From Lineus longissimus (lineage: Eukaryota > Nemertea > Pilidiophora > Heteronemertea > Lineidae), in contig NC_088318.1 in assembly GCF_910592395.1 (NCBI RefSeq), forward strand, positions 5,724,756-5,788,755: a DNA stretch of 64,000 nucleotides. The letters are read 5' to 3'. The notes beneath the pieces were generated by a model. That model ran no database searches and had not been told where the DNA came from. It saw only the letters and a program-made list of their open reading frames with translations. This document shows positions 35,589 to 45,007 of this stretch, one piece after another. The translations under genes and the position numbers were made by a program. Position 1 is the first letter of the stretch. Every line of letters begins with the position of its first letter.

Positions 35589-35878
35589 AACAGTTCGCGA
35601 CTGATTCTGGACGGGATCATTTGCTCGCCTCCGGCTATGAACCTGTCTGGATGTGTTGTGATGGCGCCTTGGCACTGTCGAGTTTACGGTCGGTTATTCG
35701 TATATCTGCGTGTGTGCAGTGCATTTGACCGCGGTGAATAAGACATGCTTCACACCGAGAAACCGTTCGCGACTGATTCTGGACGGGAACATTTGCTCGC
35801 CACCGGCTATGAACCCGTCTGGATGTGTTGTGATGGTGCCTTGGCCCTGTCGAATTTACGGTCGGTTATTCGTATCTG
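35589..35878. repeat. Satellite, resumed (less than two 174-bp units)
   Basis: Starts mid-unit at 'aacagttcgcgactg', completing the unit broken at 8056, and ends mid-unit at 'gttattcgtat'. The last units differ from the main array at several positions. After about 35878 the satellite is lost and Polinton-like sequence starts. Confidence 0.9.
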
Positions 35879-36006
35879 CAGCAGATTCCAGTCCTACTCT
35901 GTATGTGGCTGTAACCTTGTGGTATCAAAATTACTGTAGATTTCTTTACGAGTCATTTATTGCACCGCATAATTTAACACGTCTACGGCTGACGAGGGGC
36001 ACATCT

Positions 36007-36465
36007 GAATGATTCACATTCGAGATATAGGGGATCTCAAGCGATGGTTAACGGCAAGTCGGCGTCATATCTACATTGGACGAAATCTCTTGTTTTTATT
36101 GCGTCCTGCAGATCTAGCTCAATTCCTGTACGGATCGAAAGGAGTAGTTTACGGTTCATAAGCCTTTCAACGACTGAATCGACATGATAAACGCCTTATC
36201 ATTAAGCCCCGGGCCAACAATTTTGGCTTAACCTGTATCGAGCGTGAGCAGCTACGAATCGAGAACAACATCGGGTCGTCAGGAAATTCATCTCCTTCAA
36301 GGGCTCTAGGGGTAGAGACCGACTGACTTGTACGTTAGAAAACTATGTCCTCATTTGTAATTGCACCAGTTTCTTATGCCATGGGCGTATATTGATCAAG
36401 TGGGCACGAAAGGGACCGTCATCAACTCCCGAATTAGAGTCAATGTTACCCTATTAAACACAGTC
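36007..36465 (+). pseudogene. DUF4326-like gene, copy 1 (degraded)
   Basis: The frame translates to 'IHIRDIGDLKRWL' and 'HIYIGRNLLFLL', matching copy 2 at 36588 ('VHVQDVGNLKRWL', 'HFYIGRNILLLL'). Downstream segments up to the 'ttagagtcaatgttaccctattaaa' end also align with copy 2, so a ~575-bp unit was tandemly duplicated. It carries several stops and frameshifts and has lost the clear Cys-Trp-Cys motif. Function as for copy 2. Confidence 0.55.
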
Positions 36466-36534
36466 AGAGAACTTAGAATGCTCCGTTGTTATAATTCTCT
36501 TTTCTAAACTAGACCTTTTAAAGTCCATTGCTCT

Positions 36535-37027
36535 TTGACTGTTGAACCTATCATGTCTACGGCAAGCGGTTACGGAAGTGTCCGGGTCGTGCATGTTCAA
36601 GATGTAGGTAATCTCAAGCGTTGGCTATTGGTGAGCAACCGACATTTCTACATCGGCAGAAATATTTTGTTGTTATTACAACGGCCGGACTTGGGACATT
36701 TTCTGAACGAAACGAAAAGTTCGTAAATCTCGAGCATTCCAACAATTGAATCGAGCTGACAAACGGCTCTTCTTAAAACTTCGAGCGTCACAATATTGGG
36801 CCAATCCATTTCGGATGCACGCACCAACGCCCTGTGAACGTGAGTGCATCATCCAACGATACATCGCTTATACGATTTCTGGGGGCAGAGATCTGCTGGC
36901 CTACCCATTGAAAAACTGTGTGTTAGCTTGCTGGTGTGCTCCGCTTCATTGCCACGGCCATGAAATAGCAAAATGGGCAGAACAGGGAGTACCCTGTGCG
37001 GAATTGGAGTCAACATTGCCCTTCTAA
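36535..37027 (+). pseudogene. DUF4326-like gene, copy 2
   Basis: The first frame (36535-36726) has 'DVGNLKRWL' and 'FYIGRN' and ends at a TAA. The second frame (36746-37027) has 'YWANPF' and 'CWCAPLHCHG'. The order Tyr-Ile-Gly-Arg, Trp-x-Asn-Pro-Phe, Cys-Trp-Cys-x4-Cys-His is the DUF4326 signature, known mostly from phages and large DNA viruses. About 65 residues separate the first two motifs, far more than the usual short loop. One frameshift separates the halves. Its biochemical role is not established; it sits beside dUTPase and may act on nucleotides. Confidence 0.6.
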
Positions 37028-37168
37028 ATGTAAACAGAGAACTCGGTCGAAAAAAAGTCTTGTGGCAATTGTTTTCGAAAGAGTACAAACATAACAAAAC
37101 AAAGCGCATTCTGTTGAGTATTTTGTCTTTTCTGCGAAGAAATTTTGTCTTGAGAAGAGCTTGACATC

Positions 37169-37609
37169 ATGGCTTGATTCGCTGATCTAGTAGTGAAATT
37201 TACGCTACGAAACGAAGATGCACATTTACCCAGTCGCGGGACACAGGGATCCGCCGGTTACGACGTCTATGCTGCAAACGATTCAATCCTGGAGAAGAAT
37301 GGACGGTATGTCCGGATTTGTACCGGGTTATCGTTAGAACTTCCGAGAGGATATTATGCTCAGATCATGAGTCGGAGCGGTCTGGCGTTTTTCGAAGGAG
37401 TGGAAGTTCTTCACGCAGTCGTTGACATGGATTATCGCGGAACAATTGGAATTTTGATGCGATCGTCTCGCAAAAGGTTTTATGTGAAGAAGGGAATGAG
37501 AATTGCCCAAATCTTGATTTTACCCTACGCTAGTCCTCTCTGGGAACAGAGACATGATTTAGAGCCAACCGATAGGGCTGAGAAGGGATTCGGTTCGACT
37601 GGTTTTTAA
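37169..37609 (+). pseudogene. dut: dUTPase (trimeric type)
   Basis: All five motifs of trimeric dUTPases are visible: 'GSAGYDVYA' (1), 'MSRSGLA' (2), 'VVDMDYRGTIGI' (3, catalytic Asp and Tyr), 'RIAQILILP' (4) and 'EKGFGSTGF' (5, the glycine-rich C-terminal arm). It hydrolyses dUTP to dUMP, keeping uracil out of DNA and feeding dTMP synthesis. Length ~146 residues is normal. The nearest in-frame ATG is 37169, but codon 3 is TGA, so the copy is probably dead unless another start (for example GTG 37193) is used. All active-site motifs are otherwise preserved. Confidence 0.9.
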
Positions 37610-37787
37610 TATTAAATGTACTGTACGTATTGCTTGCGAAAGACGACAGAAAAGTGTACTTTCAATTCATTGTCTAGTTTGAAACGTTGCTGGAGAATAG
37701 CTGAGACATACACTTTCTGCTATGTGACTCCTCTCCCCTTCCAAGCATTCTAATACAAGTATAGTGTGCGTGTTCGAGAATCAGCGA

Positions 37788-38159
37788 ATGGCGTATTTTA
37801 CTGCAAATCGGGAAATATCCCCTCATCATGCCGGGGGCAAGGCAGCCAAGATCTTTCTGATTGATCGCAAAACTACAGCCCGAGATCTGTTCCTTTACAA
37901 TTGTGAACTAGCATCGGTTAATGGTGCTACTTATGATTATTACTTATACTTGTACGCTTTGGCCCAATGGGCAAAATTGGATCCTCACGTTCAGAGCGAG
38001 TATCATAACATCTTTACCAAAATCTGAGAATTGTCAGCTGAAAAAGACTATGTTTATTTCGATTTAGAGGAAGCTAATCTTATTCCTGTCAGTGTTCGAA
38101 CACACTATAGCCTATCCGAAGCAGGCACACTTAATTTCTGTGGGCGATATGGAAGCTAG
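37788..38159 (+). pseudogene. Unrecognised Polinton-like gene, one nonsense codon
   Basis: The frame opens at ATG 37788, meets TGA at 38025 and continues in frame to TAG at 38157 (about 123 codons). It contains a Tyr-rich stretch 'YDYYLYLYALAQW'. I recognise no domain. It sits between dUTPase and the next small gene on the same strand. Confidence 0.4.
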
Positions 38160-38239
38160 TCTGCAATGAAAAATTCAAAGTAGAACCAGATATTCAGACA
38201 GTCATTTTTGAGAGCAAATATCTCCATGCGGGACCCGCC

Positions 38240-38578
38240 ATGGATACCCGAAAATGGCGAAGAATTAGACCTGCACCTCGGCTCCATTACCGACCGGTTG
38301 CTGCATCGTCGTCGGTCTGTACTTGTACTCTGGCCAGGCCTAAAAACATTTCGGAGGTCTTACGAAAATGTCCGTTCGGTCATCTCTGTCGGGCACGCAA
38401 CCCGGAAAGCCCCTGTATCAATGTTTTAGAAAGAGTATTCGGAGATAACGTCCGGTCTTGGGGCATGGACCGACACGAGGGGGAGGATATTCTAGATTTT
38501 TGCACTTTCCGGGCGATAAAGGAAATATTTCTGTATAGTCGAACTCAAAGCGAGCCGCAGTCGACTAAAGTACAATAA
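38240..38578 (+). CDS. Unrecognised Cys-containing Polinton-like gene
   Basis: 112-codon frame with 'CPFGHLCRARN' and later 'SPCINVLERVF', a possible metal-binding cluster with four Cys and a His, followed by an acidic helical segment. No family recognised. An overlapping frame (38208-38429) in another register is the likely shadow. 38579-38901 has no gene; 'aataataaaa' near 38749 could be a polyadenylation signal. Confidence 0.35.
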   Translation: MDTRKWRRIRPAPRLHYRPVAASSSVCTCTLARPKNISEVLRKCPFGHLCRARNPESPCINVLERVFGDNVRSWGMDRHEGEDILDFCTFRAIKEIFLYSRTQSEPQSTKVQ

Positions 38579-38901
38579 TCGAGGTGCAACGTTTGCCGGA
38601 ATTTGTTCCAAATCGTTTGTCGTGACTCGTTACAAAAGCTCGAGTGTTTTCTTGTCCATTTAGAAATATCCCAGGCCGCGTACTTATACTATCAACTGGT
38701 CCACGCTGGCTCATCAACGCTGTAAGATCGAAGAGTGATTTGAAAGAATAATAAAAGCATGTGCTTCTTTATCCGCGAGTATCTCGTGGTTTTTTGTTTG
38801 TTTCATAATTTCTTTCTCCAAACGGCTAAAAGGTCTGATGCAAAAGCCCCATGTGATTACAACTAGTATAATGAACACCTCAAAGCTGAGCATCTAGAAT
38901 T

Positions 38902-40171
38902 ATGACCTCTCGAGTGGACCCGAAAAATGTGACCGATGTCGGATTCGTAGTCTGCCCCTCGAATACACCCGTACCCGCAGGATTTCCTGCCAATAAAGCG
39001 AATAAATTTGTGATTCGATTGCCGAAACCTATAGACGTGAGTTTAATACCCGGCGAAGTTGAAGTAGCTCTCATAGAAATAACATTTCCACACTCATGGT
39101 CAACATATTTCAGAGGATCTCGATGGTCATACGAGGTGGTTGTAGCATATATCCGACAACTTTCGATTCCCGCAGTTGTAAAGAAAGTATGTCTTCTGGC
39201 AGGGAAAGAACTATTGGACTATGGCAGTGCAGAAGACCTCATCGAAGGACTCAATCTCCGACGACCACGACTTGATCATTTACCAAATAAAATATGGGCG
39301 GGAAAATTTCGTTTGTCATCTACGGGGTTTGCTCAAATCCATCTATTCGAAGGCGAAGAGATTGAGCTATCTTCTGATGTGGCCGAAGTTCTAGGATTTG
39401 ATAAAACTAAGTACTTTTTCAATGACGGCAGAGAGTCTAAAACAAAGGGACCTTTTTCCGAGGACAAGTTGATCGTCCAGGGTAAGCAACAAGATGAAGA
39501 GTCCGTGAAGAAACGTCGGCGGGAACAAACAGCGTCGGGTCATTCCGAATTTAAAGAAGGGGATTTTGAGGGAGCTTCTAAGACTCGATCGAAGAGAAAG
39601 AAAAAGGAAAAAGACATTGAAACTTCTCGGCTGGCTTCCACGGACACGGCGAGCTCGTCTGAGCGACAGACCTACTTCTATGCCGAGTGAAATCACCTAG
39701 GAGGACATGCAAGAGGATCGAGCTTCTCACCAGCACACTGAAACCGATGAACGAGCTTCTGGACCTTCGAGTAGTGCCTTGATTGCCACAGAACAACGAC
39801 TGAAAGACACAAAACGTTACCTTATTAAAGCGTCTCGCAAACCAAATCTCGATTACAATGCGTACAATTTGTTCATATACTCTTCCATTGTAAAATCTAC
39901 GCCTGTCGGCAATGTGTATACACCTTTACTAAGGAGTATCCCTGTCAATCCATGGGATCGCGCAAAACATCTCTCACACGCTTTCGTTCGTCCTCGATAC
40001 TTACCATTAAATGGTACATTCTTTAATGAGATAGACATTGACATTCGCCACGAATCCGGTGAAGAAGTGAATTTTGCCTGGGGAAGGTTATTTGTACCTT
40101 GCACTTTCGAAGGCGACAATCGATCAGTTAAACTGATTGGTCCGAGAAAATGTCTGTCGTGTTATCACTGA
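38902..40171 (+). pseudogene. Penton-type minor capsid protein (Polinton)
   Basis: The N-terminal frame 38902-39690 has 'FVIRLPKPIDV' and 'EVALIEITFPHSW', the opening typical of Polinton minor capsid/penton proteins, then 'SSDVAEVLGFDK' and a charged low-complexity linker. The C-terminal frame 39707-40171 has 'IYSSIVKS..VGN', 'PLLRSIPV', 'RPRYLPL', 'FFNEIDIDI' and a final beta-rich block: the conserved second half of the same family. The halves are in different frames with a stop between, so one frameshift in the linker broke one gene. In the virion this family would form the capsid vertex. Confidence 0.75.
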
Positions 40172-40230
40172 TTAGAATCCAAGAAAGCAATATACTGGTT
40201 TAGTGTTGTGATTTACGTTCACGAAGATCA

Positions 40231-40560
40231 TGTTTCGCCTCAAAAATCATTTTTGGACCACAAGGTTGCACGGCGCAAAAATATGTTTATGGACCTCCGG
40301 TACGATTGAGCAACGATTTACATTTATTTTTAACTAAAGAAGCACGTCCGTTGATAGTCCGGCAGCTTAGAAAGACGCTAGCCACTGCTGCAAAAAACAA
40401 TGAAGCTTTAAAGTATCATGTTGAACTTCAGGTTTTATTTAGTAAATTGGTACCGGTTGCTCACCCGGAGGGATCCGAAGATAACACGGCTAGGGAATTC
40501 GTAGAGCATAGTGCAGAACCGTGGTTCACTTCCACAGGAACAAAAATTATTAAGTATTAG
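40231..40560 (+). CDS. Unrecognised Polinton-like gene
   Basis: Open frame with 'LHLFLTKEARPL' and a helical Leu/Ala/Lys-rich middle. An ATG at 40230 is one base out of frame, so a frameshift at the start is likely. It overlaps the next frame by 50 nt and may originally have continued into it. No family recognised. Confidence 0.35.
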   Translation, partial: CFASKIIFGPQGCTAQKYVYGPPVRLSNDLHLFLTKEARPLIVRQLRKTLATAAKNNEALKYHVELQVLFSKLVPVAHPEGSEDNTAREFVEHSAEPWFTSTGTKIIKY

Positions 40561-40852
40561 CACGGAGAAGATGCGAAAACTGCTGTCGCTTGAAAACGAA
40601 TTAAAGTCCACTGCTCGAGAGGTGTTCCTAGCAGAGCAGAAGTCAGAAGAAAAAGAAGACTCGATTAGCACAGATGAGGTTCCGCATGAGGAAAGCGATG
40701 AGACAGACGTCGAGGATGGCTCGTGGACGGAGAGTCATAATAAACGGGAGAAGAAGAAAAACACGAAATGCAAGAAAACCCCCGTTTCATCAAAATCTTC
40801 GAAGAAGAAAGTGAAAAAAAATGTTAAGCCAAGTGAAACGGATCCATGGTAG
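40511..40852 (+). CDS. Unrecognised coiled-coil, Lys-rich Polinton-like ORF
   Basis: A coiled-coil-like stretch 'KMRKLLSLENELK' is followed by an acidic region and a strongly basic Lys/Ser tail. No ATG near the 5' end of the frame; 'aag atg cga' at about 40570 is the first. It could be the second half of the preceding frame. The TAG overlaps the ATG of the next gene (ATGGTAG), a typical compact viral arrangement. Confidence 0.35.
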   Translation: MQNRGSLPQEQKLLSISTEKMRKLLSLENELKSTAREVFLAEQKSEEKEDSISTDEVPHEESDETDVEDGSWTESHNKREKKKNTKCKKTPVSSKSSKKKVKKNVKPSETDPW

Positions 40853-41214
40853 AATATTCAATTGTCAAACGAGATCCTCGGCTCCTCCCCTCAGACTCGG
40901 AAAAAAAACTGTCTTGTGAATGGGTAGAAACAAGCCTAGACTCGAACGTTACAAATCCTTTAGTACATTCTTTCGAAGATGACAATTTCCAATTACATTA
41001 TCTGCTGAAAACAATGTCCAAAGAAGCGCCAGTTGTGACAGAAACAACTGCGTCTTCGAGTCCAGAACAACCCGAGGTGGTTCCTCTAGACGCGCCCGAT
41101 TGTGGACCATCGGCAAAAGCTCGCTTTCGAAACGTCTACTGCAGATGGTTTTGTTGCAGTTGTTCCATTCCATCAGAAACGGAGGATGTCTATGGGCGGT
41201 TATTTCCGCATTAA
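40846..41214 (+). pseudogene. Unrecognised gene truncated by transposon insertion
   Basis: Starts at ATG 40846. After 115 codons it runs into the transposon at 41191, so its last 24 nt and stop are transposon sequence. Before insertion the frame would have overlapped the start of the kinase gene. It contains a Cys-rich patch 'CRWFCCSCS' near the C-terminus. No family recognised. Confidence 0.4.
41185..41190. other. Target-site duplication, left copy (gatgtc)
   Basis: The six bases before the left TIR are identical to 55597-55602 after the right TIR. Confidence 0.9.
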
Positions 41215-41468
41215 ATGATGTCCTAAAACGCGTCTTTATAACTGGCGACTCGTGTGTGTGTGTAGAGCAACCCGTGCGTACAGATCAAAATGCGCGTATC
41301 TAACTCGCGACCCCTACAAAGAACATAACGCGAATGTATAACTACTGTCGCATAAACGTGCCGTCGGATAACTAGTGTCGGATAACTAGTGTCGGATAAC
41401 TAGTGTCGGATAAGTGCTGTCGGATAACTGCTGTCGCATATAAGGTTCCTCAGCCTCCCGCATCGCGG
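41191..41468. repeat. Left TIR with five 14-bp subterminal repeats
   Basis: Reverse complement of 55305-55596 with very few mismatches. It contains five tandem units of the form 'gtcggataact(a/g)(g/c)t' (about 41371-41440). Similarity fades but continues to about 41500 ('ctaagcgac'). Confidence 0.92.
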
Positions 41469-41530
41469 CGCTAGTTATCATTACTTTTGTTCTAAGCGAC
41501 GTAATCCCGAGTTTGAGACAGAAGAGAAAA

Positions 41531-41701
41531 ATGGCTACTAATCAAGATCCACATGTGCTCCAGCGGGCAGCACGCATGCTGCAAGACGTTGTGAATTTGT
41601 TGGGCAGGCCTACCCAGGACCAGGTCCCTCTTGATAATCGAGTTGATAATATTGCACCATCTGCAGTGCCTGCTACTAGTACTAGTAGATCTACGACCTG
41701 A
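41531..41701 (+). CDS. Short ORF at transposon left end
   Basis: 57 codons from ATG 41531 just inside the left TIR; the start is helical ('RAARMLQDVVNLLG'). 'gtggtaagta' at 41721 looks like a splice donor but lies after the TGA. It may be a remnant first exon of a second transposon gene. 41702-42366 holds nothing else recognisable. Confidence 0.3.
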   Translation: MATNQDPHVLQRAARMLQDVVNLLGRPTQDQVPLDNRVDNIAPSAVPATSTSRSTT

Positions 41702-42377
41702 AGCTCTACACCTGTACCTGGTGGTAAGTATAAAATTGATGCAATAAGGATACCGGTACATAGTGTACTACATGTATATAAGGGCCTCGGCCTACAAGCA
41801 ATAGCCTAATTATTCGTTTTAATGTCGTCCTTGTCAAATTGACTTCTTCTTATGTGTTCTTCTTAGGTAGGCCTAGTTAGGTATGAATAAATAATCTGCC
41901 TAAATGATGTTAGTATTATACACATAATTGTGACCCTCTCTGAGAAAACCCGCCTAAAGTCGCCAGGACTTATTCTGAGTAATGCACTGAAACAGCTGAC
42001 CTGTTGAAAAAATGCTAAAAGTAGGCCACTTGTTTTTATTGTCCCAAGTGACAGATTTTATCTTAACTATCATGTACACCAACCATTTCAATCAACAGAA
42101 ATCCTTAATTGCTAGAAAAAGTAGATTTTATAAGGGTCATCTTTTCAAAAAAGGAGCAAAAAGGGCTTCAAAGGCCCAAAAAAGGTTGCCTCCCTCAGTA
42201 TGCGACTTTAGGCTGGTGCAAATTTATCGACAAAATTCTCCGGACTGTGAACTATTCTCAACATATTGTCTTTTTTACCTGATATATGAAACTGATAGGT
42301 TTTAAGTGTGTTTATTGCCTCTACGATCTGTGATAAATGAAAGTTTGGTGCAGTGTTTGTCTGTCCGGTATCAGGCT

Positions 42378-42554
42378 GTTTCGCTACATTGCCAGTTCGC
42401 TACAAGTCGTTTCGCTACATGTGGCGGTCGTTTCGCTACATGGTAGGTCGTTTCGCTACATGGGTGGAGTCGTTTCGCTACATCATTACATGATGGGTAT
42501 GGTCATTTCGCTACATGGAGGACGTTTCGCTACATGGGTGGAGTCGTTTCGCTA
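42378..42554. repeat. MULE left TIR with repeated gtttcgctacat motif
   Basis: About eight copies of 'gtttcgctacat' spaced 12-25 bp. It is the reverse complement of 48133-48290 except for an 8-bp insertion near 42483. Such subterminal repeats are usual transposase-binding sites; the binding role is inferred. Confidence 0.9.
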
Positions 42555-42599
42555 GGTAACCTATCGGTCTTTAAAGTGAAGTGCGGCATAAGTCTCCCT

Positions 42600-42830
42600 T
42601 TAAGGAAGATGCGAAGAGGCATGCTCAAAACGATGGTCATATGGTTACAGTTGTCTGCAATTAACACCTTCATGGCATTGATTCTCTACTAATTATCTTC
42701 TCACTAGGGTGATCAAAGAACAGTTCCGTCTGCAATTGACACCTTCATGGTGTGAGCAGTATTATTGATTGACAACTAATCATTTTCTCACCTGGGTGAT
42801 CAAAAAGCTATCCCGTCTAATTAAAAGGAA
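42600..42830. repeat. Imperfect tandem repeat in MULE left arm
   Basis: 'gtctgcaatt.acaccttcatgg' through 'tctcac..gggtgatcaaa' occurs twice (near 42652 and 42729), about 77-85 bp apart. 42830-44920 otherwise holds only the short repeats listed below; frames there (such as 43375-43941) have no recognisable domain. Confidence 0.6.
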
Positions 42831-42871
42831 TGTTATTTCCTACAATACCTGTGTATTTGAATTTACTTCTT

Positions 42872-43102
42872 AAAGGGACACTTATACCGTACCCTTGGAA
42901 TTGGGTTTTCCTCAGTTTGCCGACTTTAACTTTGTCACCCAGAAAGCTCCATATTTTCATTGATGCATATCAAATGTATAGGTAATAAACAACAATTTTA
43001 CAGCCAGAAAGTTACATCACATGCCCTCTGGAGCGATTTTCGTCCCCTAGCGGCAAATCTGAGAAGTGCTCCACAACAAGGGTACAGCATAAGTGTCCCT
43101 TT
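42872..43102. mobile_element. 231-bp MITE
   Basis: Terminal inverted repeats of 26 bp, 'aaagggacacttat' on the left and 'ataagtgtcccttt' on the right, with inner 'gtacccttg'/'caagggtac'. 'tta' flanks both sides as a possible target duplication. No coding capacity. Confidence 0.7.
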
Positions 43103-43951
43103 TACATTCTGCCATCGTAATAATTCTCTTGAAACTAAGAATTCAGAAAAGTAAAATATTTAAATACTTCCTGTTGATACTGGTTTACGATAGACATACC
43201 ATGCGATTAAGTTACGAAGACCAAACCGTGACTCAAACGTCACGACTTCCGTGATGTTGGCTAGTAATATCATATGATATACACTGCCCGTTCAAAGCCT
43301 GGTTCTATACCAACACAATGAAAGTCTATTGTAAATGAAAGTTTGTTTCATTTCAATAGTTTTCAACTTATATAGTGACACTATGGGATCAGGCATGCGT
43401 ATACCTTGCCCTATTCCTGCATTGCATTGTTCACTCTTCGCCACCCCACCAGAAACATACGTCTCCCTTTGAATTTCTGCATTCAGGGTTTCTGTTAAGA
43501 AATACAAAGACAGTGCACGACAAGGAAGAAAACATTATATCTATAAGGGCACATCCACATCAACTTAGTATCCAGCAGTTCTTTTTTGGTATTAGCTCTT
43601 ATACTTTTAGAATAACCACCCCCACATACGAAAATGATATCAATTCGAATTACAATTTTTTCTTTATTACACGAATTTCATACAACAGTTTGTACACTGA
43701 TCAGCATGGCATCAATAAATATAAACGTAATATGTCATGTATAATACATGTTAACCAAGCAAAAACAGATACACAGATTGAGCTATTAATGTCAACTAAA
43801 AATAACATTAGATTATTTCTCGTCCTTTTTTTCAGAGCATGTGGCAAGGGAGGAAGCATTTTATTTAAGATTCTTCTTAACTGGGAAACATTTACAAAAC
43901 AAGTTCGAAATGATATGAAAAAAAGCACTTTATCATCCTGATGCTGAACAA

Positions 43952-44029
43952 GACTGGTCCCCTGTCTAAATTTATACATATGCATATTTAACTAGATGGC
44001 CTATGTGAAAGTTAGACAGGGGACCAGTC
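43952..44029. other. Perfect 18-bp inverted repeat (hairpin)
   Basis: 'gactggtcccctgtctaa' and its exact reverse complement are separated by 42 bp. Possibly a tiny MITE or structured RNA element. Confidence 0.7.
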
Positions 44030-44648
44030 GAATCCTGAACATACATGCACGTCCTAGGCTTCAAAGCCCACGTACATCTTGCAACTGGTTACTTTTGTAC
44101 ACCCACAGTCGTCCCAAATTGGGTATTCAGAAGGTTTTACTGACCTTACTTCCTCAACACCACGGAAATAACAGACAGGATCAAATATCCCTGCTCAATA
44201 ATAGGGTTTCTCTGTCTCACATGTCCTTTTGAATGGGTTTTTATCAAAATTAAAAAATAAAACTATAAGGCACCTATTTCCTGCAAGGGCGAGGACTCTC
44301 GAGAATCGAATTTTTTTTATAGTTGGCCTAAAGGGTGTCTTAGTCAAACCATTCGACCTTTTCAATGAATAAACAGCCGAAATTAGTTGACGGTAATTTT
44401 CAATGTTGTACCCCTTTTTAAATTTCCTGTGTCTTAAGGTGCAAAAAGAGATTCATATCGTCCTTCCAAACATTCACTGCTTATCTTCGTTACAGTAGAG
44501 AATCTCCTTTATCACATAGGGAAAGAGGAACAGCTCAATGGAGCTTATTTCCTCAAATCACAAGAGGAATGTTCTGAGTACATCGGCATTGCAAACTTTT
44601 GCGTATTTATTTAGTATTTATTCTCAATATTGTATTGCACGATCAGGT

Positions 44649-44737
44649 GAAAACAAGGGTACGGCATATATGTGCACCGGAAAGTGTAGGCCTACTTCTA
44701 TTTAAAGAGTACACTTATGCCGTATACCCTTGTTTTC
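44649..44737. other. Inverted repeat related to the 231-bp MITE
   Basis: 'aaacaagggtacggcata' and 'tatgccgtatacccttgttt' face each other across about 50 bp. The 'caagggtac.gcata' core also occurs in the MITE at 42872-43102, so it may be a deletion or relative of that family. Confidence 0.5.
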
Positions 44738-44923
44738 GATGGAGGCGATGTGGCCACCTTGACGTCTCACGGTTAATTAGGTGTGCCTCTGGTTAAAGCC
44801 GACCGCTGCCTGAATGTTGCCATGGTTATCTACCTGACCATCCAATGCCGTAAAGGCAATTAAACTTCAGCCAATCAAATCTCAGGAGATGATTACCCTC
44901 CTCACTAATTGACTCCATGCTAC

Positions 44924-44932
44924 TATAAAAAG
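44924..44932 (+). promoter_or_regulatory. TATA box of MULE gene
   Basis: 'tataaaaag' followed by 'ggctc', 76 bp upstream of the first ATG of the MULE gene. Position and sequence fit a metazoan core promoter. Confidence 0.6.
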
Positions 44933-45007
44933 GGCTCAAACTTCTCATTCCGCATATTGTCAGCATCATCGAATTGACATAGTCTGTAGTGGAGCCCAAG
45001 AGAAAGC

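Larger units (their letters stand above)
8057..35591 (+). mobile_element. DUF7869-type transposon A, inserted in satellite, split by two LTR elements
   Basis: The satellite stops inside a unit after 'cgccgagaaac' and restarts at 35589 with 'aacagttcgcg', the next bases of the same unit, so everything between is an insertion. Without the two LTR elements it is only ~2.6 kb and holds one intron-containing gene in three pieces. A short 'tgaaaagg'/'ccttttca' similarity lies near both ends, but no convincing long TIR is seen; 'aac' is a possible 3-bp target duplication. Ends are uncertain by about 15 bp. Confidence 0.65.

Noticed and set aside
35878-36006. Polinton left TIR
   Set aside because: No matching inverted sequence in the window and no clear terminal motif; the left end stays undefined.
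41702-42366. Second gene of the IS3EU element (for example a HECT-type ORF)
   Set aside because: No domain visible; only a 57-codon ORF and a possible splice donor remain.
43375-43941. 188-codon frame in the MULE left arm
   Set aside because: AT-rich, no recognisable domain, unusual composition and no splice context; probably chance.
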